From Odontesthes bonariensis (Eukaryota; Chordata; Actinopteri; Atheriniformes; Atherinopsidae): a stretch of 64,000 nt of DNA. The DNA is taken from assembly GCF_027942865.1 (NCBI RefSeq), contig NC_134509.1:32476197-32540196 (forward strand), given 5' to 3'. The notes beneath the pieces were generated by a model, which worked only from the letters and a program-made list of their open reading frames with translations, was not told where the DNA came from and did no database searches. This document shows positions 12,724 to 25,559 of the stretch, in pieces (positions within the stretch are counted from its first letter, which is position 1; every line of letters begins with the position of its first letter). The position numbers were made by a program, and so were the translations under genes.

Positions 12724-14328
12724 AATTCCCAATTCCTAAAAAGTTGGGAAGCTGTTTAAAATGTAAATAACAGAATGCAATAATTTGCAAATCTCATAAA
12801 TCATTATCTTATTTTCAATTGAATATACAAAAAGTGATGATCAGCAGTCGTGGATTGTGGATCTGCACACAATTCTTTAAGTTGCCTAATGGCCTGCAGG
12901 CGGAACTGTCCAGCATCCCACCTCTTTTACTCTGAAGCCATGCTGTTGTAATGGATGCAGTCATCAGTTTAGCATTGTCTTGCTGCAAAATACAAGGCCC
13001 TCCCTGAAAAAGACGTCTCAATGGGAATATATGTTGCGCTAAAATCTTCTTACACCCTTCAGCATTGATGGCGTCTTTCCAGATGTGCAAGTTGCCAGTT
13101 CCAAAGGCACCAGTGCACCTCCATACTATCAGAGATGCAAGCTTTTGAAAAGAGCACTGACAACAAGTTGGATGATCCCTCTCCTTCTTAGTCCAGAAGA
13201 AGCAACACCCTCGATTTTCCAAAAGGAATTTCAAGTTTACATGAATCTGACCACAGAACAGTTTTCCACTTCACATCGGTCCATTTTAATTTAGATTTGG
13301 TCCAGAGAAGACAGAAGCATTTCTGGACCATGTTCACATATGGCTTCTTCTTTGCATGATAGAGCTTTAACATACATTTGTGGATGATACAGTGAACTGC
13401 GTCCACAGACAATAATGGAAGTGTTCCGAAGCCCATGCAGTGATTTCCATGACAGAATAATGCCTGGTTTTGATGCAGTGCTGCCTGGGAGCCTGAAAAT
13501 AACAGGCATCCAAAAGTGATTGTTGGCAGTGTACCTTGGCCATTTAAATATTTCCATATTCCCAGAATCTTTTGAAGATATAATAAACAAAAGATTATGT
13601 AGAGTCTTTGCCATTTTGCATTGAGGAAAAAAATTCTGTAATTGCCCTGCAGATTTTTTGCAGATTACTGAATAAACCTCTGCCCATCTTTACTTCAGAG
13701 AGACTCTGCCTCTCTAAGGTGCTCTATTTATACCCACTCATGTGATTGACCTGCTTCCAGTTTAATCTAATTTGTTGCAACATGTTCTTCCAGGGGCTGC
13801 ACGGTGGTGTGGTGGTTAGCAATGTCATTTCACAGCAATATGGTTCCAGATTTAATTCCGGCTGGGGCCTTTCTGTGTAGAGTTTGCATGTTCTCCCCGT
13901 GTATGCGTGGGTTATCTCCGGGTACTCCGGCTTCCTCCCACTGTCCAAAAACATGCATGCTAGGCTAATTGGTGTCTCTAAAATTGCCCCAAGGAGTGAC
14001 TGTGCATGGTTGTGTGTCTCATTTATCTCCATGTTGCCCTGGCGACCTGTCCAGGGTGTACCCTGCCTCTAGCTAAATCTCCAGCCCCCCTATTACTATT
14101 TAGTAAATGAATGTTCTTCCAGTTTTTCCAGGCCTTTGTTGCACTTGTCCCAAATGTTTTGAGACACATCGGTGTCATCATGTTCAAGATGTTCAAAGTA
14201 TTTTTAATGAAAGGGTAAAATGTCTTACTTTCAGCATTTAACATGTTTTCTATGTTGTTGATTTGCAAATCAAGGCATTCTGTTTCTATTTACATTTTAC
14301 ACAGATCCCCAACGTTTTGGAAATGAGC
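12724..14328 (-). mobile_element. Decayed Tc1-like (Tc1/mariner) transposon
   Basis: Inverted termini are visible: TTCCCAATTCCTAAAAAGTT at the left and the related CATTTCCAAAACGTTGG, read in reverse, at the right, followed on both sides by AAAATGTAAATA and ATTTGCAAATC. On the minus strand, scattered pieces of a Tc1-type transposase can be read: KLYHAKKKPYVNM and WKTVLWSDSCKLE, then LHIWKDAINAEG, RRLFQGGPCILQQDNAK and SITTAWLQSKR. In intact relatives the catalytic Asp lies in the WSDESK and QQDNAKPH motifs. Here the pieces are in different frames and many residues are altered, so the copy is dead. A younger retroposon interrupts it at 13794-14110. Confidence 0.85.
13794..14110 (+). mobile_element. 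GCACGGTGG-type retroposon nested in the Tc1-like element
   Basis: The insertion begins GGGCTGCACGGTGGTGTGG and ends in an AT-rich tail. It is bounded by an exact 12-bp repeat, ATGTTCTTCCAG, at 13782-13793 and 14111-14122. Internal blocks include TTTGCATGTTCTCCCCGTGT, GGGTACTCCGGCTTCCTCCC and CTGTCCAGGGTGTACCCTGC, all from a very common fish repeat. A 12-bp duplication fits target-primed (LINE-type) insertion better than most cut-and-paste transposons. No coding capacity is seen. Confidence 0.8.
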
Positions 14329-16052
14329 TTTCTATTGGTATTTTGATTTTTGGGCAAGTTCTCTGTAAGTTTATCCTTGTCTCAAAACTATAACTGTCTT
14401 ATTTCTTGGGAAAGTCCCCCATTTTCTTTGTTTCTTTTTCTTATTTCAAAGAATATGTTGAACATGCAAACAGTTTAATTTCTGATTGTCTCTGAGCAAG
14501 CTTTAGCAGTATGTCAGGACATTAAAGCTTTATTTTCTGTTGACCCTGACCCTTTTAGAACTGTTGTATAATTTCCAAGTTAAAAAAACAATGAAAATTA
14601 GACTTCAAGAGATGCTTGAAAGCCAAGAATTAGGAAGCTGTTTAGAGAAGACACATATATGCTGTTTGTAATGCTGGACTTTGTCTTGTTTTGTAATATT
14701 AAGAGTTGGTGTTTCTTTTTCATAAGATAAAAGTGGATGTCAGTAAAACCAACTTACACCAAAGCTGTGTATAAAGCTTAGCAATTTTGAAGAAAGTGTA
14801 TTTGTTCTTGTCAAGCACATACTTGTGTGCTATCTCCAGCAAATGTGCCACTGAATCTTTTATTATAATATTATCATTCACATGAAGATAACAGGAATAA
14901 AATCTTTACGAGACTGACACTTACCCGTTACATGCAGAGACAGCTACTCCTTAAGGCTATAGAGGATGAAGAATGTAGTTAAATCCTCTTTGAGTTACTT
15001 GTTTCCAAGAAGTGACTTAAACTTGACAAAGAGCCTCTTATTAAGTTCAGCTAAATGAAAACAGGAAGAAGAAGATTCACTTCCCTGTTTCAACCATGTC
15101 ACTCACTGTAGCCTAATTTTAAAGGTCATGTAATCCACTATATGATATATATATTTATATACTTATATATTATTTTGCCTTTTGGTAGATCAGCACTGTC
15201 TATCCATAGTAAGTGTGTAGCTCATCAGGTGTTACTCCCAATTCCTGCTCATGAATTGACCTGACAAGAGCATCACAAGGCGGGTATTGAATGGAATCAT
15301 TCTCCTCTGGGGATCCGTCATGATAAGAGCTGTCCGACCTCAGGTTAACCTGCTGACCATTCTGGGTAGGTCCCATGCATTAGCAGCAAGTACATTTATG
15401 CTGCTCGGCATTCATGAAGTGCTGTCACTTTAGGTAATCAGTATTAGTACCTGGTACAGTCCAATTCTTCATACCTGAGACCCTGTCTTGGATGTCTGCC
15501 AGTATGCTGGTCACTGGTTCTTGTTCTGTCTCAGGTCAGCTGGGGGCTGCATTCTCCAATGATAGGGATGATAACATATCCTCCTTTACCTGTTGTCCTG
15601 GCTTCCCCTTGCTGTGGAGTCTTTGTTATACTGTACCTCACTGATCTCTAGTTGTTATAGCATATTCTGTTTGTGAACATTCGAGCACTGGGTCAGAAGT
15701 TACCCTCTGCATATACTCCCTTTCACTGGGATTGCTGGTATAGTAGTCTTCCATACATAGCATTTCTGCATACATATGTATGTACACATATATAATTTGA
15801 AAGAAAAGAAGCACTGTACAGTCAGCATGCTTGCAAATAAGGAAATTTCACTTGTAAAACCACACTTTTTTATCCATGTGCAAGTGTCGTGTCCTTTCTG
15901 TCAGACCTAAGGCCTCAGTAAATATGCTCTAATGTAAGCATTTTAGCTGTAAACAAACTGAAAGTCCAGTTTATTGTTCGCATATTACCGATTTTCAATA
16001 GAGCCACAAAGCAGTGTCTGGAATGACAAAAAAGCTTGTTAAAGATTTAAGA
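14329..16052. other. Spacer, unassigned
   Basis: No supported gene. The part at about 15200-15700 is less AT-rich than its surroundings and could be a decayed element, but no protein motif can be read on either strand. Confidence 0.4.
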
Positions 16053-16058
16053 TTTATT
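16053..16058 (-). terminator. Candidate poly(A) signal for mpst
   Basis: AATAAA on the minus strand, about 375 bp past the mpst stop codon. Position and orientation fit; no 3' end data are available. Confidence 0.4.
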
Positions 16059-16431
16059 TGTGTTCAGTGAACAGTTCAACATTCATTTTTTAGCCTTTTG
16101 GCTGACAGGTTAATGAGAAGATCAACACCACTCTGTGCTTTACTGTGAAGCTAGAATCCAGTTAGTCTAAAAAGTAAAAATACTGATGTTTCACAAGTTT
16201 TTACACATGGATTTAACAAAGATGGCATAATGTGTACAGTGCTAACATTCAGAGTTGATAAAACATGTCGCTGTGTTCCTTGACTCCTGTCTTTATGCTC
16301 GGCTTAGTCAGCCCACTGCTGACTGTAGCTTCATAAGATGTAGATACAAAGCACCCAAAAATAGACTCTTGTGATCCTGTTTCAGTGTGATCCAGTTTCA
16401 AATCTTCACTCACACCATCTGGTGAAATCAA

Positions 16432-19400
16432 TCACAAATGTTTCCCTCTGCCTTCAGATACAACATGCTCAGGCACGGCGCGGGTATACCACTCCGACCA
16501 CCCACCGTCGTAAACGGACACTCCCGGATGCCCACACTCGTGAGCTGCTAGCGCTACATGGCACGCAGTCACAGCAGAGCCACATGAGACACAAATGGGG
16601 CAGCTGAGGTCCACACCAGCACGGACAAAGAGATCCTGGAGTTGCTCCCTGGGCAGAAAGTGACCCGAAGGGGCCAGGAGGGAGTGGAAGGGAATGCTAA
16701 TGGAGCCGGGGATGTGGCCTGGCTCTGTGTCTGTCAATCAGAGAGAGAGATAATTCAAGCTTTGCCTGATTAAGAATCAAACATGGAGAAATTCCGAAAA
16801 AAAACAAAACATAAACAAGATGTTAGAAGGTCCTGTTTACACAAGGTTCTTTTGTCAAACAACTCAAACTTCGTACGTTTGAACATTTCCACTGTTACTA
16901 TAAAGGTATTGTTAACACTCTATTGAATAATATCAATTGCCTTTTTAATTGTCATCCATTATATCCATTGCTCCATAGTTTGCCACGGAGCAATAAATAC
17001 AAAGGGTCAACCCAATGCAAAAGTTCAAAGCACAAGGTGTGTCCCAGACCAATCCGACAGCTCTTAAACAACATTTACATTAAAAGATACTCTAAAAGGT
17101 TTGCTCGTATTAGAATTAGTCAAAATCAATCAATTAAGCAACAAAACTCTATGAACGTCTTGAATTGGTCTGGTTGAGTGTCAGGCAGAAGTTAGGTGCT
17201 GCTGTGCTGGAAATAACACAAATAATGACTTTGATATATTATTGATCTCACTGAGTATTATTCCTGGTTAAGAAAAGGTCATAATACTGCTACTACTATC
17301 AAAAAGCAGCACATTGTCACTGGCTTGTGTATTTTATAATTATGATACACTACTGCATTCAAGCAGTGTTCGAAATGCATCAAGCCCGATGCGCTATTAA
17401 GACCTCAATGTAGTGATTCAATGAAGAAGTAGAGGAGTAAAACACAGAGTCACTGATGTGTCATATCATTGTCATGCCTCTTGTGTGATCTAAGGTGACT
17501 AATTTTCTGCCTTTCAGCTGTTTGCAATGCAGGCATCAGACACAGTAAGAGGGCAAAGAGCACCAGAAGATGTGTACTTTTGTGATTTGGTTTGGATAAA
17601 GTAGCAATAAAGGTTTTAAATGAAGGTTGATCGGAACGCTGCAAAATAAAACACGATCTTTCCAGCTGTGTGACACTATGAACTACTCAGCATTAAAGGA
17701 AAGGGACAAAAATTTGGGGGATTCAGTCATCTACAGTAACACCAAGGCAGGTGTGATAAAGCATGGTTTTGAACTTCTCCTCATGTTTCTCCAAAATCTT
17801 TAAATTGCAATACAGCCATTCCCAAAGATAATGAGAAACAAAAACATATTAGGACCGTCAATACAAATGCTGTCATCTGTTGACTTCACGGTTTATACAT
17901 CAAGTATGTGTAAGCATTGTTTGTGATTATCATGATTACAAACCTCTATCATTTGTCCAAACTGTATACAAAACAGCAAACTTCTATGTTCAATGCAACA
18001 GTCAATCTGGTCAAAGTTCACTGCTATAAGCTCCCCTATGTGTGTGATCGGGTGTGTGTTTTCACAATTGCACATATGCAAGTGTTTGTGTGTGAGATAG
18101 AGAAGTATATGGAATTAGATCAAATACCTTCTCTCGCTGTCTTATCATGCTAAGATTGATACATCTAAGTGAGGAAAAAAATCTAAGCTCTAAGTACCCA
18201 TTAACTATACAGTATCTGCTATGGTCAGCTTGCACAGTGGTGTGTGCATGTATTGGGTGACTCCAGGGGCCGCTGACTACGAATAAAATTCATGATCACA
18301 TCTCTCTGTTTGCTCTTCTACTGTTTGTGATATCCAGTGATTCTCACTGTGTGCACATTGCATGTTTGTGCAGAGCAAAGTCTGCAAAAATCCAATGTAC
18401 ACCCGTGAAATGTTTGGGTCTTTTCCCCTGCATGCCTGTGCCACGATGATTCTTGGTTTGGTTTTTGTTCAGGAGAGCAGATGCTGGAGTTAGACTTTTG
18501 TTTTTTTCAATATTCCATCTACCTTTTGTGTGAGGAGGACACAAAAAGAGAGTGAATAAATTAGACTAGACTGGATGAACTGCTCTGATTTAATTTATGA
18601 TTAATAAGTCTGATCACTGAGGATTAAACTCATGTAACTTGATTAAGGTGATTCTTGTTGTAGTTAAGAGGAAGAAAACCTTCTGGTATGTTAAGTTCTG
18701 CACTGTGAAAGTGACTCATTTTCTCAATTCACAGCTGTGGATGTCATGGGACTATGACTAAGCTTAAATTACTATTCACTGGAAGAACCAGCAGAAACTG
18801 CTAAACACGTCATCGTACCTGACGTGGGAAGTTAGTTTTTTCAAAAATTCAACTCAGTATATTTTTGGTCTTCCTATGAGTTTTGAGTCATACAAATGAC
18901 ATAACTCAAACTTCAAATCGTGGCAGAATCAGTCATTCTGTAACCCTAACCCTGACACCAGGAAGATGGTTTCATAATTACCATCTGTGGAAGTGACTTT
19001 GTTGTTAAAGGGATAGTTCACCTCTTTTGACATGAAGCTGTATGACATCCCATACTAGCAATATTATTTATGAACATTTTCTTACCCCCTGCTGCGTCCT
19101 GTGAGCCGAGTTCCAGCCTCGTTTTGGCGTTGACAAAGGTAGTCCGGCTAGTTGGCTGGGGTAAAAAAAAAAAGCGTTTTGCTTCTCAAAACAATATGTG
19201 TTCAAAAGAGTAATACATTTGCATCACAAAAGCATTGTGCAGGAAAAAGTCAAACCATATTGTTTTGAGAAGCAAAACGCTTTATTTTTGTGGCGCCAGC
19301 CAATTAGCCGGACTACCAACGCCAAAACGAGGCTGGAACTCGGCTCACAGGACGTAGCAGGGGGTAAGAAAATGTTCATAAATGATATTGCTAATATGGG

Positions 19401-22022
19401 ATGTCATACAGCTTCATGTCAAAAGAGGCAAACTATCCCTTTAAGGAACAACAACTATGCAGATGCTGCACACCTTCTCAGCATAGAGCCCCAGTTTGAG
19501 CTCAGCAGTTACAGCAAGAATTACTGATCAGAAAATAGTTTGAACATTGTCTGAAGAGTCTAAAGTTGTACTAAAATACTGTTCCTCATCATATGAATTC
19601 TGAATAAAATGTATATTTTATTTTTCTATGTTAAAGAGTTTTCTAGTGGAAACTCATCTGCTTGCATGGAGCCATGTGAGATGAGCAGATGGTTCCTCTC
19701 TGAAAGATAACTGAGGTTTCACACATCAGCTGTTTTGAAACTGTAAACTCTGAATTTCCTTCTTAGGGGGTTGTCAGCAAAGAATTTGAGACTTTTGAAA
19801 GTTTCATCATAATGTGTTTAATTTACATGTAACCATGTTTCTCAGAAAAACGGCATCCATGAAAGCGATGGTTGCATTTTAGCTCGAAACATAATTGTTT
19901 TCTAACCCTAACCAGATGAAGTAAACCGTACCAGCAAGTGACAAAAGGGGTTTCTGTGTTTTTAACCGAAGGTTACTCAGAAGAAAACTATTCTTATATT
20001 TTGGTCTTGATGTCATATCATGACGAGGTGTATGGTTCCAGGTACTGTGCAACCCCAGCTTCCTCATTATGACTTTGCGTATTCGTAAATGAATGATTTG
20101 AGAGTGACGTCTGCTCTGGTGTGGAAATACTCATAAAGTCGTATTTTCCTCTTACGACTTGCAGGGGTGTATTTTAACTAAGCGCTGCTGTTACACACTG
20201 AGGTGTATTGGTTGTGTTTTAGGCTAATGCAGAAAATAAAAGGATTCTTAAATGAGTGCGTCTACAACTTTGTGCAAACAACTGAATAAACCGCTTTCAC
20301 AGAGTTGTTTACTCTCCAGAATGAGATCAGTAAACAGATTGAAGGTTCCTGAATCAAACAACATGCAGTGCAGATGGTTTTAATGTGTAAAGTGGGGTGC
20401 TTTGTTGGAAAGAAAAAAAACATGGAGCCACAGTAATGTTCACTGCAATGAAACAGTGACTGTGTGCATCTGTACATGCTGATTTGCACACCAATTTAGT
20501 TAGTGTATGAGCATGCAGTGGGGGGGAAATTGGGTCTCATTTAACCTATGTTGTTGAGTATGTATCAAAGGAATCATGAGGGTTGGACCTCTACATCTTC
20601 AGCTTGTGGCAGTAAAGCTTTGGAGATTATTCTTTCGATGTGCTTGTGTACGTAAGAGTGTGTCCACGCATCATGGGGGGTGGGGGCACACAGCAGAAAA
20701 ACAGGAAGGAACCACTGCTTTATAGGATGCCAGTATGGGTCACATTTAAGGGTATACACAAACAATCATATCAAATGGTGGACTTGTTAAAGAATTCAGA
20801 GTTACAGTCAGAGCTTGTTATTAAACCTCCCTTCTTTAACAGAACCCCAAGCTTGTCTCCTTTAAAGTAACACTAGACAATTTAGCAGATTATTTGCTCT
20901 TTGGATCCCCCTACAGTTGTGGGATGTAACACCACTGTCATACAAAACAACTGTTTGCGTGAGCCCTGCACATGTACAGCCAAACACATGAATTTGTTGT
21001 AATGCTGAAGAGGTCATAAAGATGCTTCATAAGGCCACAAAAATCAAGTGACCGCAAAGCAGTGTGGTGCAGGGCTGGTAATTAAAGTCGTGAACTGTGA
21101 TATCTCAGCCTCCGGCCAGGGGATGTGCATAGCAAAAGTACATGTCCTTCAAAATAAAAGTCTGAAGCATATAGTTTTAGGTTTGGCAAACTTTTCTGAT
21201 GTTGCTCTAAATTCTATTCTAATTGTGTGGGTAGCTGAATGTTCCTATTGGATTAAGGTGAATGATTTAGACTGCTGTCTTGTGCTTGCAGAAAAGTTGA
21301 ACAGATAAATGCAATTATTCCTTTAGACCAGGCTACTCACTGTCTCTGGGTTCAGGGTCCAGCCCTCTAAACCTGCCAGAGGGCCTTGCATCCACCACCT
21401 GGAACTTTTTGGTGTCCAGGTTATCCAAGATATCCTCATAGGTCTTTACCCAAGAACGGTTAAGAGAGGCCTTAAACTCTGTGGGAGTGGGTCTGACGCA
21501 CTGGTCACTCACTGGTCGACCCTCCAGCTCCCAGTTCCTGAGCCCCCCGTTAAGCAGAGACACTGCACTGTGGCCGAAAACACGGAACATCCACCACACA
21601 CGGGGTGCAGAAAACGCACCAACTTCGCTGCCATCGTACACCACGACGTGCGTGTCGCTCCCTATTCCTAAATTCCCAACATAATCCGCAAAGACCTTCT
21701 CTGATGGCAGCATGTGGTCCAGAGGAGAGGTTTTATCACAGCACTGGTCTATGTCAAAGAAAGCTGCGCCTGGGATTTGCCTCTTCTTGAACTCCTTCTT
21801 GGCATGTCGGCGTAGTTTGGGTAAATACCAAGAAGTATCCAAGATGCGCATTTTTCCCTGAATCTTCATAGCATCTGCAAGCCATTTAGAGGTGACCAGA
21901 GCCCTAGTTTGAAGCGCCATAGTCAGTGTTGCAGGCAGAGACGTAAAGGTAACTATTTTCCTGTGCCAAAGGTTGAGAATGACAGAGGGAGCAAAGGTAA
22001 CAGGGGTGGAGAGCACAACCAT
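16432..22022 (-). CDS. mpst: 3-mercaptopyruvate sulfurtransferase
   Basis: MPST moves sulfur from 3-mercaptopyruvate to an active-site cysteine and on to thiols or thioredoxin, giving pyruvate and sulfane sulfur/H2S, in cytosol and mitochondria. Two coding exons are inferred. Exon 1 (22022-21341, donor GTGAGT) carries the first rhodanese domain, with LDTSWYLPKLRR, IPGAAFFDIDQC and APRVWWMFRVFGHSAVSLL. Exon 2 (16730-16432, acceptor TTGACAG) carries the second, with TEPGHIPGSISIPF and the catalytic loop CGSAVTACH. CGS, not the CRK of thiosulfate sulfurtransferase, points to MPST; the family usually has CGSGVT. Phase-1 joining gives RDNTEPGH, as expected. A start at 21920 (MALQTRALVTSKW, strong Kozak context) gives 292 residues, close to human MPST; the upstream ATG at 22022 adds 34 residues rich in hydroxyl and basic side chains and free of acidic ones, a plausible mitochondrial presequence. 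The 4.6-kb intron holds a MITE. Confidence 0.93.
16739..19004. other. mpst intron, 3' part; no other feature recognised
   Basis: Intronic DNA of mpst. Short frames on both strands lack recognisable domains. Two copies of CCCTAA near 18942 are too few to mean anything. Confidence 0.5.
19005..19444. mobile_element. Palindromic TTAA-flanked MITE inside the mpst intron
   Basis: Starts TTAAAGGGATAGTTCACCTC and ends with GCAAACTATCCCTTTAA. Arms at 19005-19198 and 19256-19444 are inverted copies with a 57-bp loop and minor mismatches. TTAAAGGGA fits the TTAAAGGRR signature of T2/Kolobok-type MITEs, as does the element at 191-855, but the internal sequences are unrelated. No protein is encoded. Confidence 0.82.
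19445..21334. other. mpst intron, 5' part; nothing recognised
   Basis: Intronic sequence. No exon, RNA gene or repeat end was identified. Confidence 0.5.
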
Positions 22023-22627
22023 ATGTTTACTGAGCAACGACTGGAAGTGGCAGGCTACGCATCACAGAAGCCAAATTACATTATAACATTAAAATAATCA
22101 CATTACATTGATTTCACATTAAGTCTCTAAACGCCCCACTTGTTTATATTTAGAAAATTGAGCCAAACATAGCACATTTTTTAAATGTGAACATTGCAGT
22201 CGTTAATATTTGCTCAGTTTTTAGCTTGTTCTGTTTTCTAACTCAGTTTTAATTTTACTTGAGTTGCATAAACAAAAATAGACTTATAAAAGTATAAAAG
22301 ACAGCCTAAATTGTTTTAAATGACATATTAATTCAACCATTTGTGCATATTAAATGCATGTATGGAAGTTTTATTTCATGCATTCTTCTTCTTCATATTA
22401 TAATTATCATCATTATTATCATTATGCAGTCGTGGTAGTAGTTGTTTTCGAAGGTAGGAACGGTTTTCACCCTGAATGATATCCAACGGTTCACTGACGG
22501 ACACTTTCAGTTGACGCACATCAGGAGCCGGATGTTGATGGCTCACATGTTGCACTACGGTTAGAGGTTGGTGTTCAGCAGATGTTAAACGGAGAAAATA
22601 CTAAAAACCTCACATTACTGAGTTGGC
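22023..22627. promoter_or_regulatory. Divergent promoter region between mpst and rps19bp1
   Basis: The two genes are transcribed away from each other, with 605 bp between the outer mpst ATG and the rps19bp1 ATG. No TATA box stands out, and the rps19bp1 side (22500-22620) is more GC-rich. Shared promoter use is inferred from geometry only. Confidence 0.5.
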
Positions 22628-24962
22628 ATGTCGGCGTCGTTGATCAGGAGAGGGTTGGAGCTGCTGAGCGATGACATTAAAGGTCAGTTTAGCCTGTCAG
22701 GTTATCGCTTTGCTAACATTAGCAACGGTGATAGTTGCTCTCATGTAACTATCACCAATGTTGGGAGTAGTTGGATATTTTGAGTGTCCAATTTAGCAGC
22801 TATATTACAAGTTGTTTAGAAGTTAGAAGTACAACTAGTAAAAAAGTCAAATGCATGCATTTATTGTTTTAACCTGGGTTGGTTCATTCAATTCTTCTCC
22901 AAAAACTAATAAATAAATAATTGGAGCATATTCAGAGAAACCATGCTTGCGGCTTAAATTTAGGTTTTTGCCTCACTTTCTCCCCCTTGCTTCCTATCAG
23001 ATGTCAGCAAAGAGAAGAAGAAGAAGCAGAAGCAGAAGACCCCCAGCTCGGCCACAGTGATGGAGCTGGTGAGCACCAAGCGGCAGGGAGTCACCAGACA
23101 AGTCAAGAGGCTGCAGGGCCGCCTCGGTCCCGGAAAGAGCAAAGCCACAGTCAAAGACAAGAGGATCAAATCAGCAGTGGGTCAGTACACGTTTCACTTT
23201 GGAAATATTAACCATCGCTGTCCAAAACCACTGTTAATGGCAACAAGAAAGGCCAGCTACCCATGAAAGTTTGATCTGAATTATTCAGATCCCAAGAATA
23301 AGAGTTGCAAGCACAAATGTTAGTGTGTGTGTGTAAGCAAGGCACTAGCAATCTGAATAGTTTAGGGGGTTTTTTTTGTTGTTGTTTACAATAAAACCTT
23401 CTCCAGCAGGTTGGATCTCATTTGTCAGACCTGGTCATCAGTAACGAGATAAATCAAAGATTAGTGTTAAGGGACATTTATGTTGTTTGCTTGCAAAGTC
23501 AAATTAATATCAGTGTGCAAGTATGTAGAGTTGAGCCATTTCATGCATGAGAAGAATTGTTATTGTGGAAAGAAAAAACAAATGTGTAATTTTGACAGAA
23601 TTGAGTGTTTATTGATTTTTAAACAATGACAGAAGGACAACTTTAATAAGAGCAACATGCCATCTACAACTTTCCACCCACATTCAGATTAATTCCCGTC
23701 TTTCTGAACCATCAGAAAGTTGTCAGCCGTAGCAGTGGGATCTGCACGTCTGCATCTGATTCTTGAGAGATGTCCATCATTGCTCTGATGATCTTGTATT
23801 GAAAAAAGCTCAATGAAAGATGGAACAACACAGCAATTTAAATAAGAATAAATTCCATATAGCAAAAATAAAATTGAGAATTTTTTAAAACTGTAGAAGT
23901 TGATGTGATAGTGTTTGTTTTAAAGAATAAAATCCATTTTGCTTTTGCTTTTTGGCATTAAAGTTCTTCTTCTTTGGTGTCATTTGCAGAAGAGTTTCGG
24001 AAGAAGCAGGGAAAGAGCCATTTGAGCGCCAATCTCAAATACTTTATGGAAAACGGCTGTAAAGCAACAGATTCAGATACAATGAAGGTAAGGAAGACTG
24101 ATCATAAAAATGAGTGTTGGGAACGTTAACCAGGCACTCATCAGCGTGCAGTGAGCGCAGCTCTCTTGCACTGAATTGCAAAACGTTCTTGTTGACAGTT
24201 CACGTATGGTGCTGAGATGGAATTGCATGCAACCTGTGATGGCATGCTCTGGCAAAAATGTCATATTGCGAATAGTAGCACAAGAGGCGGGAAGAAGACA
24301 GGCTACAGAAGCAATACTAAACTGAATAGTTGCGACACTTTGAGCCTGGGGCTGACTGGTTATTCCATCGGCACCAGAGTATGATTTTAAAAAGATACTG
24401 ACATATGAGAAACGTAGACTGATTTGAGTTCCACAGTAGATGATCATTTTTGACTTATTGATGTTTTATTTAAAAACGATGTAAGGCTGAATATGACTTT
24501 GGAGAGCAAAGTTGTTGTTTTTAAACCCACAGTAATGACTGTAGGGGCTCAAGTGCACTTTCTTAAACTCGGATCAAATGAAATTGGTTATGTAAAAGAT
24601 AATAAAAAAAAAAGTGAGAAATGAGCATCAACTATAGTTGATCTTGAGATTGTGAACTTAGTTCAGAATTTCAGGTGGTGAACTTTTAACTTAGTGAGTT
24701 GTTTGTTTTTTTTTCTTTATGTGTAAATCTAACTTTGAACTTGTTCTCGTGAAGTGTGAACTTGTACAACACAGGTAAATTTGTTCTAAAGTGAGATTTC
24801 TTTCTGGCTTAGATCCTCAGCCACAATTCAGGGAGGCAGTCCCGAAATCACCCAGACAGACCCGCCAAGAAAGCCAAGGAGCCACAGTCTTTGTTCACAG
24901 AGGAGGAATTCCGGCAGTTCCAGATGGAATACTTTGGCAGGACTGTCGAGGGAAAAAAATGA
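22628..24962 (+). CDS. rps19bp1: Ribosomal protein S19-binding protein 1 (active regulator of SIRT1)
   Basis: A small basic nucleolar protein that binds RPS19, takes part in ribosome biogenesis and in mammals modulates SIRT1. Four coding exons are inferred: 22628-22682, 23001-23180, 23990-24087 and 24813-24962, all with GT-AG borders and consistent phases (1, 1, 0). They give 160 residues, against roughly 136 in human. The N terminus MSASLIRRGLELL and the C terminus LFTEEEFRQFQMEYFG match the family closely. Between them lies a lysine-rich stretch (KEKKKKQKQK) and the basic KRLQGRLGPGKSKATVKDK region. In human the gene is a neighbour of ATF4, and here atf4 follows about 10 kb downstream with an apol-like gene between. 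Confidence 0.95.
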
Positions 24963-25299
24963 CACACACAGTGAAAAGAGACACTGCACGTTAAGCTGTG
25001 TTTTACTGGATCATATTATGTCCTGGAAGTCAGTTCCACCTCACTGCTCTGGATTCTCATTCCGTTGCATACCTGAAATACAAGTTTTGGTTTCAAAGTG
25101 GTGAAATGTACCCCTTGATTTGTTATTGTCTCAAAACTTTGCCGGAGAATACTTGATGTGTGAAGTAGGAGCTGTAGCAGAAGTGTTCATATAACACATA
25201 CTTGCTATTCCAGTCATAGTTGGGTATTAACTGAATGAAAATGATTTTGGAATTTCAGAAACTGTAACTTCATTTCTACTATTGTTCATGTGTAATGGG

Positions 25300-25305
25300 A
25301 ATAAA
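25300..25305 (+). terminator. Candidate poly(A) signal for rps19bp1
   Basis: AATAAA, 338 bp past the stop codon and in the right orientation. Confidence 0.45.
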
Positions 25306-25559
25306 TTTAAACGCACCAAGTATTTGACTGTGCTCATTTATGAGACTATTAAATTATATTTCTGTACTGCAAATCCAAAACAAAATGCCATCTTAGGGCT
25401 TTGTATGAAGACCAAAGCTTCAGGTGACATAGTTCAAATGTTTCTCTGTACACCACTGCATTGAAATCATATAAAAATGTGACATGCAAGACATGGGGAA
25501 ACCTTGAAATGTGTTGAAAGTAACTGCAAATCTTCCAAAAGGAATGTCTGTTTTCCTCT

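Noticed and set aside
15200-15720. Coding-like composition on the minus strand
   Set aside because: Stops in all frames and no motif that I can name.
18938-18955. Telomere-like CCCTAA copies
   Set aside because: Only two units; chance.
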